Source: Gp6-AA40 sp963723495
GTDB taxonomy: Bacteria; Acidobacteriota; Vicinamibacteria; Vicinamibacterales; UBA2999
Reading direction: 5' to 3'
NCBI GenBank assembly: GCA_963723495.1
Contig: CAVRQR010000013.1
Span: 1 to 64,000, forward strand
Length of the DNA stretch: 64,000 nt
The notes beneath the pieces were generated by a model, which saw nothing but the letters and a program-made list of their open reading frames with translations, did not search any database and was not told where the DNA came from. Of this stretch, positions 22,153 to 30,698 are shown one piece after another (the stretch's first letter is position 1; the number at the start of each line of letters is the position of its first letter). A program made the position numbers and the translations under genes.

Positions 22153-22740
22153 ATGACAACGCCCTTGGATCACCGAGGGTGTGGGATGACGACGATTCTA
22201 TTGCGGTTGGCACCGGAGTGGCGGTGCTGCTGGCAGACAACTTGCCGTGAGCAGCGTTGTGCGCACGGAATCTTGACAGCTATCGGATTTCTCCTTGCTG
22301 GGGCGGTGTTCTTTTACAGCCTCAACCTGGGCCCAAGATGTTCGAATCTTTACCATCCGATCGGACGTGGGCTCCCAATCCACCGGACTCCTTCTCCATG
22401 TTCCTCGGGCAGTATGGTCAGAGACTACTCACTACTGGAGGATCGTGTCGCCCCTGGCGCTAGTGAGCTTTGTCCTCAGCGTCATCTTCAACTGGCAAGT
22501 AGCAGATCGAAGGTTGTGGCTGTCTGTCGCGTTTGTCTTGTACCTCGCGATTCAAAGTTCCACGATGGCGTATTTGTACCCGTGCAGGAAGAGTTGATCT
22601 CGGGTTCGAGTTCTCTTGCGCGTGAGCTTCTGAAGTCCCGCGCCAATCGATGGATATTTCTGAACTAGTTTCAGATCGTGGCAGGAGTGCTGGCGTTTGC
22701 ATTCCTGCTGCGCGCGATTTTCGTTCCTCGGATTCCATGA
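22153..22740 (+). CDS. Small multi-pass membrane protein (DUF1772-like), frameshifts and an in-frame stop
   Basis: A GGAGG site precedes the ATG at 22153. Content jumps between frames: AVFFYSLNLGP, then MFESLPSDRTWAPNPPDSF, then WRIVSPLALVSFVLSVIFNW and LYLAIQSSTMAYLYP, then QEELISGSSSL and finally FQIVAGVLAFAFLLRAIF. The order gives four hydrophobic segments typical of a DUF1772-like membrane protein of about 190 residues. A TAG replaces an expected Trp at 22666. At least three indels and one nonsense change are needed to explain it, more than for most neighbours. Confidence 0.45.
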
Positions 22741-22780
22741 AGGCGAGGAACGGCGCGGCACACCGGGAAGGGATGAGCCT

Positions 22781-23742
22781 CTAGCTATTCGAACGTCGCC
22801 ACGTGGCTGGCGCCGCACCGAACGCCTTCTTGAAGGCGCGGGAGAATGCGGCCTCGGACTCGTAGCCGACTGTTTCAGCAACCTGTGCAAGGGACGCGCT
22901 GGTGTGACGAAGCTTCTGAGTGGCGACCTGCATGCGCCAATTCGTGAGGTAATGCATCGGCGGCACGCCGATGAGACGAATGAAACGGTCAGCCAACGCG
23001 GAGCGCGACAAGCCGACCTCGCGGCCCAGGTCATCGACTGTCCAACGCCGCGTGATGTCGCGGTGCAGCAGCGCCAACGCCCGCCCAACATAAGGCTCAC
23101 GCAAACCGGCGAGCCATCCGGTCTGACCGTCCGGCAGCGTCTCTGCGTAACGCCGCACCGCTTCCAGGAACAGCAACTCCGAAAGCTTCGCGAGCATGGT
23201 CTCCGATCCTGGGCGGCCGGCGGCGACCTCCGCTGCCCCATATTGGAGTGTCAGCGGATCCATTCCGCGGCCCCGCCGTGCGCGACGTTGAACGTGAGCA
23301 GAGGCGGCAGGGTCGAGATCACCGGATTGCGCTCGGCGCTGGCACAACCAAGGAAGCCACAAATCATCTGCGTCCGTCCGCCTCCGCCGCCATGATGGAT
23401 GGAAAACAGCCCGCCGTCCTTCGGCGGTTGAATGACGTCACCGCCCGCCACCGGCGGCAGGCTCAGATCACTGCCCATCAGATGCAGATCGTTGCGCGGA
23501 AGCAACGCGACGTCTCCCGCCCCCAGCGTGACGCCCTCTCCGTGCTCTCCGTCAACTCGGATACGAAGGTCGCCTTCGACGACGTAGTGATAGATGATCA
23601 GGTCGGACGCCGGCCCGAGCACAGGCGCGCAATGCTCGGGGCCGAGGCGCGCCGTAATGCACCACGGCGCGAAGAACTCGGCGTGCAGGAACACCCCGCC
23701 GGTCAACTGCGCCACCCTCAAGACGTCGGATAGTGCGTCCAT
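22781..23742 (-). CDS. AraC-family transcriptional regulator with cupin sensor domain, one frameshift
   Basis: The N-terminal part is a cupin-6 type sensor (LIIYHYVVEGDLRIRVDGE, then DVALLPRNDLHLMGSD). The frame changes near 23255 and the C-terminal part carries two helix-turn-helix motifs: WTVDDLGREVGLSRSALADRFIRLIGVPPMHYL and AQVAETVGYESEAAFSRAFKKAFG. Total about 320 residues, normal for the group. It is transcribed away from the diiron protein gene, with 145 bases between them, and is the obvious candidate regulator of that gene. Confidence 0.85.
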
Positions 23743-23887
23743 CCTGTTGTTCTACCGGGAAATCGGTGTCTCGGTCATGTCTGCCGGTGGGGCAATCATA
23801 GATCGTCGGTTGCCGCAGGCTTACTGTTGTCCGCATCAGCCGACCGGTTCGTCCATGCGGTCGGCACCACTGCAAAGGAGACCGGAC

Positions 23888-24820
23888 ATGACTGCGATCG
23901 TCACACTCCCTGACAGCCAACGGTATGCGCGCTCTGTCGAGGCGTCCAAGCGGGTGCGCTGGGACGTGGAAGCGGACGTCATCCGGGGACGCCGGTTCGA
24001 TACTGCCCACAAGTTCCTTCCGGATGGGCTCGTGCTGGCCGACGCGTTCACCACCCTGTCGCCCGCTGAAAAGCGGTTCGTGAGCCAAATCCAGGGGCGC
24101 ACCTACGCCAACGTTTTCGGGCTGGTGGAGCGGTTCATCAATGCCAAGGTGCTGGAATTGAGCCACGAGCACTGGTTCGGCGACCAGAAGGCGCTCGAGG
24201 CGCTGGTGGGGTTCAGCGACCAGGAGTTGAAGCACCAGGCGCTCTTCCGCCGCATCGACGCGATGATCGGGGACGTGCTGCCCGATGGCTATCGGTTCGA
24301 GGTCGACGCCAATGCCGTTGCTCAGGCCGTGCTCGGCAAGAGCACATGGTCGGTGCTGGCGCTGACGCTGGATATCGAGCTGTTCACGCAGACTCACTAT
24401 CTCGAGAGCATCGGTCACGATGCGGAGCTCTCCGAGTTGTTCAAGGACGTGTTCCTCTTTCACTGGAAAGAGGAAAGCCAGCACGCGATTCTCGATGAGC
24501 TCGAGTGGGTGCGCCACGACGGCGAAGTGACAGCGGCGCAACGCGACCGGGCCGTCGACGAGTTCATCGAGCTGGTCGCTGCGGTGGACGGCATTCTGCA
24601 GGCGCAGGCCAAAGCCGACACAGGGTATTTCGCGGCGACGTGCGGCCGCGCGGTCGGCGAGGCGGAGTCGCGGGCAGTCGAGGCCGCATTCCTCAAGGCG
24701 TACCGCTGGCAGTACATCCACTCGGGCGCCCAGCAGCCGCACTTTGGGAAGGTGCTGTCCCGCCTGATCACCGACACGCAAGGGCAGCGCATCCAGGCGG
24801 CGCTCGCCACGCTCCGATGA
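23888..24820 (+). CDS. Ferritin-like diiron protein (diiron oxygenase-like)
   Basis: A 310-residue, all-helical protein. Metal-ligand type motifs are visible: E in NVFGLVERFINAKVLELSHEHW, EELKH-like in DQELKHQALFRRID, E in LDIELFTQTHYLE, and EESQHAILDE. These are the repeated ExxH patterns of a carboxylate-bridged diiron site as in AurF-like oxygenases. The AAAGGAG site eight bases upstream fixes the start at 23888; the longer frame upstream is not coding. Cytosolic. Divergent from an AraC regulator. The substrate is unknown. Confidence 0.75.
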   Translation: MTAIVTLPDSQRYARSVEASKRVRWDVEADVIRGRRFDTAHKFLPDGLVLADAFTTLSPAEKRFVSQIQGRTYANVFGLVERFINAKVLELSHEHWFGDQKALEALVGFSDQELKHQALFRRIDAMIGDVLPDGYRFEVDANAVAQAVLGKSTWSVLALTLDIELFTQTHYLESIGHDAELSELFKDVFLFHWKEESQHAILDELEWVRHDGEVTAAQRDRAVDEFIELVAAVDGILQAQAKADTGYFAATCGRAVGEAESRAVEAAFLKAYRWQYIHSGAQQPHFGKVLSRLITDTQGQRIQAALATLR

Positions 24821-24860
24821 TCCGACACGACCTCGTTCGCAGCGGCAGTCCGTCAGAGCC

Positions 24861-25292
24861 TCAGCGTGTCGGAACCAGTTGCTTCAGCTCTTCTTGCCAG
24901 TTCTGGACGACGATGAGGCTCGGCGGCGTCGCGCCCGGAGCAACGCGAGGCATCCTGATCATGAGGAAACGCTGTCCGTCCGGCGACACATCGTAGTTGC
25001 GACCAGCGGTGCGTTGGCAGGCTGTCGGTGATCTCCGCGCCGAAACTCCATGCCGTAGATTGCGCCGACGTTGGGGTGATTCAGCGCGGCCAGCGCACGC
25101 GCCTCACGCTCGAAGCGAGCGACGCGTTCGGTGTCAGCCGCCAGCGAAGCGGGCAGGACCTTGATCGCGACGTCGCGGGCCAGTTTCGTGTCACGGGCAC
25201 GGTTACACCTCGCCCATGCCGCCCGCACCGATCTGCGTGGCGACCTGGTCCACGCCAAGCGTGCGCCAGAGACCAAAGCCATGGCGCGTCAT
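24861..25292 (-). pseudogene. Remnant of a Ser/Thr kinase with TolB-like tail, large internal deletion
   Basis: The first part reads the kinase N-lobe: QIGAGGMGEV, then after an indel ARDTKLARDVAIKVLPASLA and ALNHPNVGAIYGME. Immediately afterwards, in another frame, the sequence is the C-terminal end of a kinase-TolB protein: RNYDVSPDGQRFLMI to a stop at 24861. The catalytic loop, the DFG motif and the whole propeller are missing, about 700 residues in a usual family member. So the two ends of one gene are joined. Confidence 0.65.
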
Positions 25293-25421
25293 TATCGATC
25301 GATTGATCGAATCGTCAACGACGTGATCGGTGGTGATCACGTCAGGGAGGTTGCGGGCATTCGGCGTGCCCGGCATACTGAGAGCCTTAGGGGAACCTTG
25401 GCCCGGCGGAGTGGAGGACCT

Positions 25422-26009
25422 ATGCGCAAACGAGTGCTGGCCGTGGCGTTCGTCGTGGCGTCCGGGGCGATTCTCACCGCCGCGCCGCCCATCACCGCGC
25501 TGGAACGTCAGCGCCTCATCGCCCACATGCAGATGATCGCGAGCTGGCTCGAAGACGAAGTCTCCGGCCTGTCGTCGGCGCAAGCGACGTTTCGCCCGTC
25601 CGCGACCTCCTGGACGATCCTCGAGGTGCTCGATCATCTCGTGGTGGTCGGTCCGATCTACTGGAAGGATCTGCAGAACGCAAAGCCGGTAGCCGGCCGC
25701 GCCGGTATGATGAACGACATCGACGTGCTGTGGTACGGCATCGATCGGACCGCCCGCGAAACCGCGCTCAAGACCGAGGAGCCGTCGCGCACGCTGCGGG
25801 ACGTGGCGAGCGGGGTGACGGCGTATCGCACGCAGCACGCGAAGCTGCTGGAGTACGTGCGGACCACGACGGACGATCTTCGCAGCCGTCTCGTGGAGCG
25901 ACAGAACAGCGACGCCTATCAGTGGGCGCTGCTGATTTCGACGCACGAGCAGCGCCACATCCTCCAGATCCGCGAAATCAAGGCGCACCCGAAGTATCCC
26001 AACCGCTGA
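25422..26009 (+). CDS. Secreted DinB-superfamily protein
   Basis: A signal peptide (MRKRVLAVAFVVASGAILTAAP) precedes a four-helix DinB fold. The putative metal-site histidines are in LEVLDHLVVV and THEQRHILQI. A GGAGG six bases before the ATG decides the start. DinB proteins of this type are often thiol- or metal-dependent transferases or hydrolases, but secreted members are poorly known. It ends cleanly; no operon partner is obvious. Confidence 0.75.
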   Translation: MRKRVLAVAFVVASGAILTAAPPITALERQRLIAHMQMIASWLEDEVSGLSSAQATFRPSATSWTILEVLDHLVVVGPIYWKDLQNAKPVAGRAGMMNDIDVLWYGIDRTARETALKTEEPSRTLRDVASGVTAYRTQHAKLLEYVRTTTDDLRSRLVERQNSDAYQWALLISTHEQRHILQIREIKAHPKYPNR

Positions 26010-26160
26010 GCGAGGCCGAAGCTCTTCGGTCGCCCTCCGGGTTTCTCCGTGGCCCCAGCCTCGCCTGGGACGCTCCGACCGTTTGAAGTGGCTACGCCGC
26101 CTCCCTTGCGGTAGATTCTGTTTTGGCCCTTGCGGTTCACGGGCGCGGAAGGGGGAGTTT

Positions 26161-26412
26161 GTGCCGAGCACTTTCAGTCGACGAGCATTTTTGGCAGGGT
26201 TGGGGATGCTGAGCGTCCCGCTGATCGCCCTCGCGCAGGAGAAGAAGGAGGTCGATCGCGAAGAGAAAAAGGAAGAAGCGGAGGAGAGAAAGGAAGAGGC
26301 GAAGGACAAGGCCGAGGATGCGGTCGACGACAGGGACGAGATCGTCGATGGCCCCGGGACCGAAAACAGCCAGGACCGGCGTCAGGATCGACGGCGCGAT
26401 GGAGACAGGTGA
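26161..26412 (+). CDS. Small Tat-exported Lys/Glu-rich protein
   Basis: A GTG start with GGGGAG just upstream. The N-terminus, TFSRRAFLAGLGMLSVPLIALAQ, is a twin-arginine signal peptide (SRRAFL). The mature part, about 55 residues, is almost entirely charged: a Lys/Glu-rich stretch of about 30 residues likely to form a single helix or coiled coil, then an Arg/Asp-rich tail. No catalytic domain. It may be a periplasmic spacer, buffering or scaffold protein; no function is known to me. Confidence 0.55.
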   Translation: MPSTFSRRAFLAGLGMLSVPLIALAQEKKEVDREEKKEEAEERKEEAKDKAEDAVDDRDEIVDGPGTENSQDRRQDRRRDGDR

Positions 26413-26602
26413 CGAAAGGGAATCCTTGAGAACCCTGCGTTTCTGGAGCCGTCCTCGGCACGATCAGGGCATGGTTGGCGCAACGTTCAAGCGATTGCGA
26501 CGTAGTGTGCCCTTCGCGCCAGCGCCACTTCACCACTGACCACTAGGAAGGAAACGGGCAGCTATAATCATCGCCGCCATTCGACCCGAGCAGGAGGCAC
26601 CA

Positions 26603-26992
26603 ATGATCCGTGCAGTCGTGACGGTTGGCGTACTGGCGGCGGTCATCTTCCACTCTGCTCCCGTGCAGTCTCACCACAGCAACGTTGCGTACCAGGTGAC
26701 CAAGGTGATCACTGTCACGGGCGTGGTGAAGGACTTCCAGTGGGTGAATCCTCACACCTGGCTGCACATCGTCATTGACGATCCGAAAGACGGCAAGGTC
26801 GAGTGGGCGGCGGAGGGTCGCGCGCCCGGTATCCTCCTGCGTGCCGGCTGGACAAAAACGTCGCTCAAAGCAGGTGAGACAGTCACCGTTGACATGAGTC
26901 CCTCGAAAGATGGATCGCGGGTCGCAATCATCGCGCGCGTCACCAAGGCGGACGGGACCATCCTGTCGAATCAACCGAAGTTCGACGACTGA
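26603..26992 (+). CDS. DUF6152 family secreted protein
   Basis: Signal peptide ending near VQSHHS, then the HHS motif directly after cleavage and the family core VKDFQWVNPHTWLHIVID, both typical of DUF6152. An AGGAGG site precedes the ATG and a TATAAT-like box lies at 26561-26566. The fold is probably a small OB-like beta barrel. It is followed after 39 bases by a gene of the GDTLVVET family; the same pairing occurs again at 45.5-47.0 kb. Function unknown. Confidence 0.8.
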   Translation: MIRAVVTVGVLAAVIFHSAPVQSHHSNVAYQVTKVITVTGVVKDFQWVNPHTWLHIVIDDPKDGKVEWAAEGRAPGILLRAGWTKTSLKAGETVTVDMSPSKDGSRVAIIARVTKADGTILSNQPKFDD

Positions 26993-27031
26993 TTGACGAC
27001 GGTCCTCGCGTCGACAAAAGAGGGGGTTCTC

Positions 27032-27824
27032 ATGCAGCGCCCGATCGCGTTTCTGATTGCCGCGTCTCTTGTCGGAATGTATGTGCCGGCAGCTCCGCCG
27101 GTGCTCGCCCAGGGCGCGCAGTCGACGCCACCAGATTTTTCAGGTGTCTATTACCCGGTGCAGCAAGGACGCGGCGGTGGCCGCGGCCAACGGGCTGGAG
27201 GACCACCGGCTGGCGCGCCCGCGAAGCCGACTCAGTCGGCGCCCGTTTCCGACGGCTCACAGGGACGATCGCCAGACGCCCCTGCGCTCACGCCGGAATA
27301 TATGGCGAAGTGGGAAGTGATCCGGAAGTCGCGAATGTCTGGTTCGTACAGGTACCGACAACAATGCCAAGTGTCTGCCGCCAGGAGTGCCAGCGATGAT
27401 GAACATGGCCTATGGCATGGAGGTGATGCAGACGAAGGACAAGATCACGTTCTTCAGCGAATTGAACGACGCGCTTCGGCGCGTGTACCTGGACGGTCGC
27501 AAGCCGACTCAAAAGCACCTGGACGACCCGACGTATGCGGGATACTCGACTGGTCACTGGGAAGGCGACACGCTGGTCGTCGAGACGGTTGCGCTGCACT
27601 CCGACTCGTTCATCGAGGGCTTCTCTCCCCACAGCGACCAGATGGTGGTCCGTGAGCGTATTCGCTTCGCCGGTCCAGGATTGCTCGAGGACCGCATCAC
27701 GGTGACCGATCCGAAAGCGCTCACCAAGCCGTGGGAAACGGTTCGTACCTACCGGAAGGCCAGCAAGGGCAACGACGAGCTCAGAGAGTTCGCCTGCGCT
27801 GAAGGGTTGTCGCGCGAAAAGTAA
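27032..27824 (+). CDS. Secreted protein of the GxWEGDTLVVET family, one frameshift
   Basis: Signal peptide (IAFLIAASLVGMYVPAAPPVLAQ) and a Gly/Pro-rich linker, then after a frameshift near 27345 the family core: AKCLPPGVPAMM, MVMQTKDKITFF-like strand, TGHWEGDTLVVETVAL and ERIRFAGPGLLEDRITVTDPKA. The C-terminus FACAEG matches the YxCHEG end of the paralogues at 42.5 and 45.5 kb. AGGGGG precedes the start. The family is abundant in acidobacteria near oxidative degradation genes; its function is not known to me. Confidence 0.7.
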
Positions 27825-27872
27825 GCCGCGAGGGTGAGAAACGTACGATTGAAGATCGGGCGCGCTTGGCGG

Positions 27873-28070
27873 CTAGCGAGTGCCCCGATCGGTACTACCG
27901 AAGACGCGGAAGCGTATCCACACCGACACGGCAGCGACGACAAGCACGATTTTGGTGCTCATCGAAAGACCGAGGCCCCGATCGGATCCTGGATCGGGCA
28001 GCGCGAATAACACCACCGCGACGACGAAAAGCGCATCACTTCGGCGCAATGGCCACGAGTCATTTCGCAT
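27873..28070 (-). CDS. Small two-helix membrane protein (tentative)
   Basis: A 65-residue frame with two well-separated hydrophobic segments (ALFVVAVVLFALP and KIVLVVAAVSVWI) and a basic end. Codon use is plausible. No Shine-Dalgarno site is seen, and it lies alone in the 443-base gap before the HTH gene, so it may not be expressed. Confidence 0.3.
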   Translation of the reverse strand: MRNDSWPLRRSDALFVVAVVLFALPDPGSDRGLGLSMSTKIVLVVAAVSVWIRFRVFGSTDRGTR

Positions 28071-28213
28071 AGAAGGTCATCGTCTTTCACACGACGAGTT
28101 GAAGGGCGGCTGTTCAACTGGCTTTTCGGTCAGGGAGGGAGAGTCGTATACGGCCGCGCCCGGTGAAATTTCGAAGGCGCGCGGTATCGGCCTCGTCAAT
28201 AGGCCTTAAAAGA

Positions 28214-28256
28214 CCCTATAATTCCTCGTATTTGCTATATAGGGAATTATAGGGAA
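28214..28256. promoter_or_regulatory. Operator with three TATAGGG boxes and a -10 element before the HTH gene
   Basis: A perfect 12-bp inverted repeat, CCCTATAATTCC at 28214-28225 and its complement at 28243-28254. The right half is itself doubled: TATAGGGAA at 28238-28246 and again at 28248-28256, exactly ten bases apart. A consensus TATAAT (28217-28222) lies inside the left arm. The region is far richer in A/T than its surroundings. It ends 12 bases before the start of the HTH gene, as expected for autoregulation. Confidence 0.7.
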
Positions 28257-28267
28257 TAATACATCCC

Positions 28268-28717
28268 ATGCAGGGCGTACCGAGCAAGCAGCTGTTCACG
28301 GTAGATGAGGTCGCTGGGCGCCTCAACCTCCACGTCAAGACCGTTCGCCGGTTTATTCGCGAGGGTCGACTGCCGGCCAAGCGCATTGGCAAGGAGTACC
28401 GCATTGCGCGTCCGGCGCTCGACGAGTTCGCCGGAACGGCGACGGATCCCGGTCACGAGCCGATCGCCCGCACCCGGCAGGTGCTCGTGTCGAGCATCGT
28501 AGACGTCGACGCCATCAGTCCCGAGGATGGCCAGCGGATTACGACGCTGATCATGGCGGGCCTCAATTCGCGACGTGGCGAGGGGGACTTTCCCCGCGTC
28601 GACAGTCTCTACGACGCCGAGCGGGGACGGCTGCGAATCATGATCACGGGGAACCCCACGCTCACATGCGACCTGGTTCGGACCATCGCGACGCTCGCGG
28701 AACCGAATCGGGACTGA
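28268..28717 (+). CDS. Helix-turn-helix (excisionase/MerR-like HTH_17) DNA-binding protein
   Basis: The N-terminus is a winged helix of the excisionase type: LFTVDEVAGRLNLHVKTVRRFIREGRLPAKRIGKEYRIARPALDEF. The remaining 90 residues form a separate domain (VLVSSIVDVDAISPEDGQRITTLI, then RLRIMITGNPT) that I do not recognise and that may sense a ligand or dimerise. The gene is followed after 17 bases by a hydrolase gene and is preceded by a strongly palindromic A/T-rich operator. Probably a transcriptional regulator of itself and the hydrolase. Confidence 0.8.
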   Translation: MQGVPSKQLFTVDEVAGRLNLHVKTVRRFIREGRLPAKRIGKEYRIARPALDEFAGTATDPGHEPIARTRQVLVSSIVDVDAISPEDGQRITTLIMAGLNSRRGEGDFPRVDSLYDAERGRLRIMITGNPTLTCDLVRTIATLAEPNRD

Positions 28718-28734
28718 AAGAACTGGGGAGGAGC

Positions 28735-29598
28735 GTGGTCGAGATCTATAAGTCGGAGGCCGGCCGGCAGGCAATCGAAGGGCAGTATCGTCGGTTGCTC
28801 GAGCGCTGGCCGGTTCGCTGCGAACAGCGACACGTGCCGACTCGGCAGGGACACACCTTTGTCATCGCCAGCGGTGATCCATCGGCGTTCCCTGTCGTGT
28901 TGTTCCACGGCTCGGGCACGAACTCCGCTGCGTGGATCCGTGAAGCGGCGGTCTGGGCGCAGCACTATCGCGTCTACGCGGTCGACATGATCGGTGAACC
29001 GGGACTCAGCGCTCCATCACGGCCGCCGCTCGCATCGTCAGCTCACGCCGAATGGCTGGACGATGTGTGGGCGGGCCTGGGCATCGAGAGGGCGAGCGTG
29101 GTCGGTATCTCGCTTGGTGGATGGCTCGGCCTCGACTTCGCCAGACGTCGCCCCGATCGCGTCGCCTCGCTGTCGCTCATATCTCCGGCTGGAATCGGAG
29201 CCCAGAACCATTGGCTTCTGCTGAAGGTCGGCGTACTGCGCCTGTTCGGCACGAGGGGCCTTGTGAAGTCTTTTGCCCTCGTGTCCGGACGAACCGAGAC
29301 CCTGCCGAAGCCCGTGCTCGATGCGCTCCTCGTAGTCTTTCGCAACTTCCGGCCACGCATGGAGCGAATTCCGCGATGCACAGACGCGGATCTCGCGGCG
29401 CTGCCGATGCCTGTTCAAGTGATCGTCGGAAGCGATGATGCGCTGCTGGACTCGAGAGAGACACGCGAGCGAGTGGAGCGGTGCGTCCGCAACGCCGAGG
29501 TCACCTTTGTCGAGAACGCTGGACACATCCTTCCTCCACAGACGGCGCCAGTTGGTGAGTTCCTGAAGCGCGTGTGTGTGCACAGTGCAACACCCTGA
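28735..29598 (+). CDS. Alpha/beta-hydrolase
   Basis: Motifs in order: VVLFHGSGTNSAAWI (oxyanion), VGISLGGWLGLDFA (nucleophile Ser), VGSDDALLD (acid) and VENAGHILPPQ (His). The chosen start is the GTG at 28735, which has GGGGAGGAG upstream; the longer frame overlapping the HTH gene is unlikely. Length 287 residues. It appears to be co-transcribed with the HTH regulator, so the operator at 28214-28256 probably controls it. Substrate unknown. Confidence 0.85.
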   Translation: MVEIYKSEAGRQAIEGQYRRLLERWPVRCEQRHVPTRQGHTFVIASGDPSAFPVVLFHGSGTNSAAWIREAAVWAQHYRVYAVDMIGEPGLSAPSRPPLASSAHAEWLDDVWAGLGIERASVVGISLGGWLGLDFARRRPDRVASLSLISPAGIGAQNHWLLLKVGVLRLFGTRGLVKSFALVSGRTETLPKPVLDALLVVFRNFRPRMERIPRCTDADLAALPMPVQVIVGSDDALLDSRETRERVERCVRNAEVTFVENAGHILPPQTAPVGEFLKRVCVHSATP

Positions 29599-29643
29599 GA
29601 CCGGCCATGGTAGGCTCGTCGTCTCTCTTCGATTGGTCAGGTC

Positions 29644-29913
29644 ATGGCAGACAACGGGTGTACCCATCTCGGCAGCATTACTGCGATCAAGCCAGCGAAG
29701 TCGCATGAGTGCGAGGAGTGCGTGAAGATCCGCTCCCGGTGGGTGCACTTGCGCACGTGCCAGACGTGCGGTGTCACGCTCTGTTGCGACAGCTCGCCTA
29801 ACAAACACGCCACGCGACATGCGCGTGCGAGCGGTCATTCTGTGATCGCATCGGCGGAACCGGGCGAGCGTTGGCTCTACTGTTATCCGGACGACGCGTT
29901 CGCCGAGTATTGA
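29644..29913 (+). CDS. UBP-type zinc-finger protein
   Basis: An 89-residue protein consisting of a single UBP-type zinc finger: C-x-H in GCTHL, CEECV, CQTCGVTLCCDSS and HATRHARASGHSV supply the Cys/His ligands. Such domains bind ubiquitin C-termini in eukaryotes; stand-alone bacterial versions are common in actinobacteria and acidobacteria with unknown role. The frame is clean and complete. Confidence 0.85.
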   Translation: MADNGCTHLGSITAIKPAKSHECEECVKIRSRWVHLRTCQTCGVTLCCDSSPNKHATRHARASGHSVIASAEPGERWLYCYPDDAFAEY

Positions 29914-30005
29914 TCGACCCTGACGCATGAGCGTCGCGGGCTGCGCCCTTCACCATACGTCCTAACGCATGTGAAGCCCCGGCGCCACTGCGTCAGATCT
30001 GCCTC

Positions 30006-30050
30006 GCGTCGGCCTGCGGGTATGAACCGGTATGAACCGCAGGCCGACGC
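30006..30050. terminator. 14-bp stem hairpin between convergent genes, probable bidirectional terminator
   Basis: Perfect arms of 14 bases (30006-30019 and 30037-30050) enclose a 17-base loop. The loop plus the first arm bases contain GTATGAACCG twice in tandem (30020-30029, 30030-30039). It lies between the UBP zinc-finger gene and the convergent outer-membrane protein gene. There is no U tract on either side. Confidence 0.6.
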
Positions 30051-30068
30051 CGTCACGCGCGGTCCCAA

Positions 30069-30686
30069 TCACCGGATCACGTTCAAGATGAGGCCACCGT
30101 AGACGCGATGACCGTAGCGCGTCTCCTGGCCGAAGAACGCCGGCGCGTCATCCTGTGACTGCACGGCAATGAAGCGATAGTCCCCACGCAGGCCCCATCG
30201 CCCCGCGTACCACTTGATGCCTCCGCCGACGTTCGTCGTCAGGAACGTCGACGTGTCTGCGACGCCGACTTCGGCCTTCTCGAAGAGGCTCAGGCCGCCG
30301 ATGCCGGCCGTTGCGTACGGCACGAAGGAGCCCTCGACCCGGCGACACGATCACGTTGCCGCTGTAGTTGAGAAAGTGGGGCGTCGTCACGTCCACGGCT
30401 GCCGGCAGCGAAGTCCAGGCTTTGCGAGACTCCCAGGAGACCGCTGACCTCGCCTTCGATACCGATGATAGCGGTTGAAGTTGAACGTCACGCTGCCTCC
30501 GAGGTCGTAGTTGCCGAAGCTCGGACCACCGCTGTCGCTGGCCTCGGTGAAGAAAGTGGCGCCGCCAGGGATGATCGTCACTTCAACCGTGCCCGGGCCC
30601 GGTGCCGCTTCCGGCGTCTGCGCCTGAGCACTGTTCGCACCAAGGAATCCAGCGATGACTGCCAGTATTGCGATCCAACGTGTCAT
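30069..30686 (-). CDS. Outer-membrane beta-barrel protein, two frameshifts
   Basis: Signal peptide ending at SAQAQ, then a strand-rich protein: VEVTIIPGGATFFT, GNYDLGGSVTFNFNRY, and after frame changes near 30475 and 30340 PYATAGIGGLSLFEKAEVGV, NVGGGIKWYAGRWGLRGDYRFIAV and a terminal GGLILNVIR. These alternating strands fit a small eight-stranded OmpA/OmpW-like barrel of about 205 residues. It lies just downstream of the efflux operon but need not belong to it. Confidence 0.65.
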
Positions 30687-30698
30687 GAGTGCCTCCGT

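Noticed and set aside
23552..24781. 409-codon minus-strand frame over the diiron protein gene
   Set aside because: The plus-strand gene has a ribosome site and conserved metal motifs; the antisense product resembles nothing.
28666..28734. Longer start for the alpha/beta-hydrolase overlapping the HTH gene
   Set aside because: The GTG at 28735 has a strong GGAGGAG site and agrees with the start of the conserved domain; the upstream extension is unlike any hydrolase.
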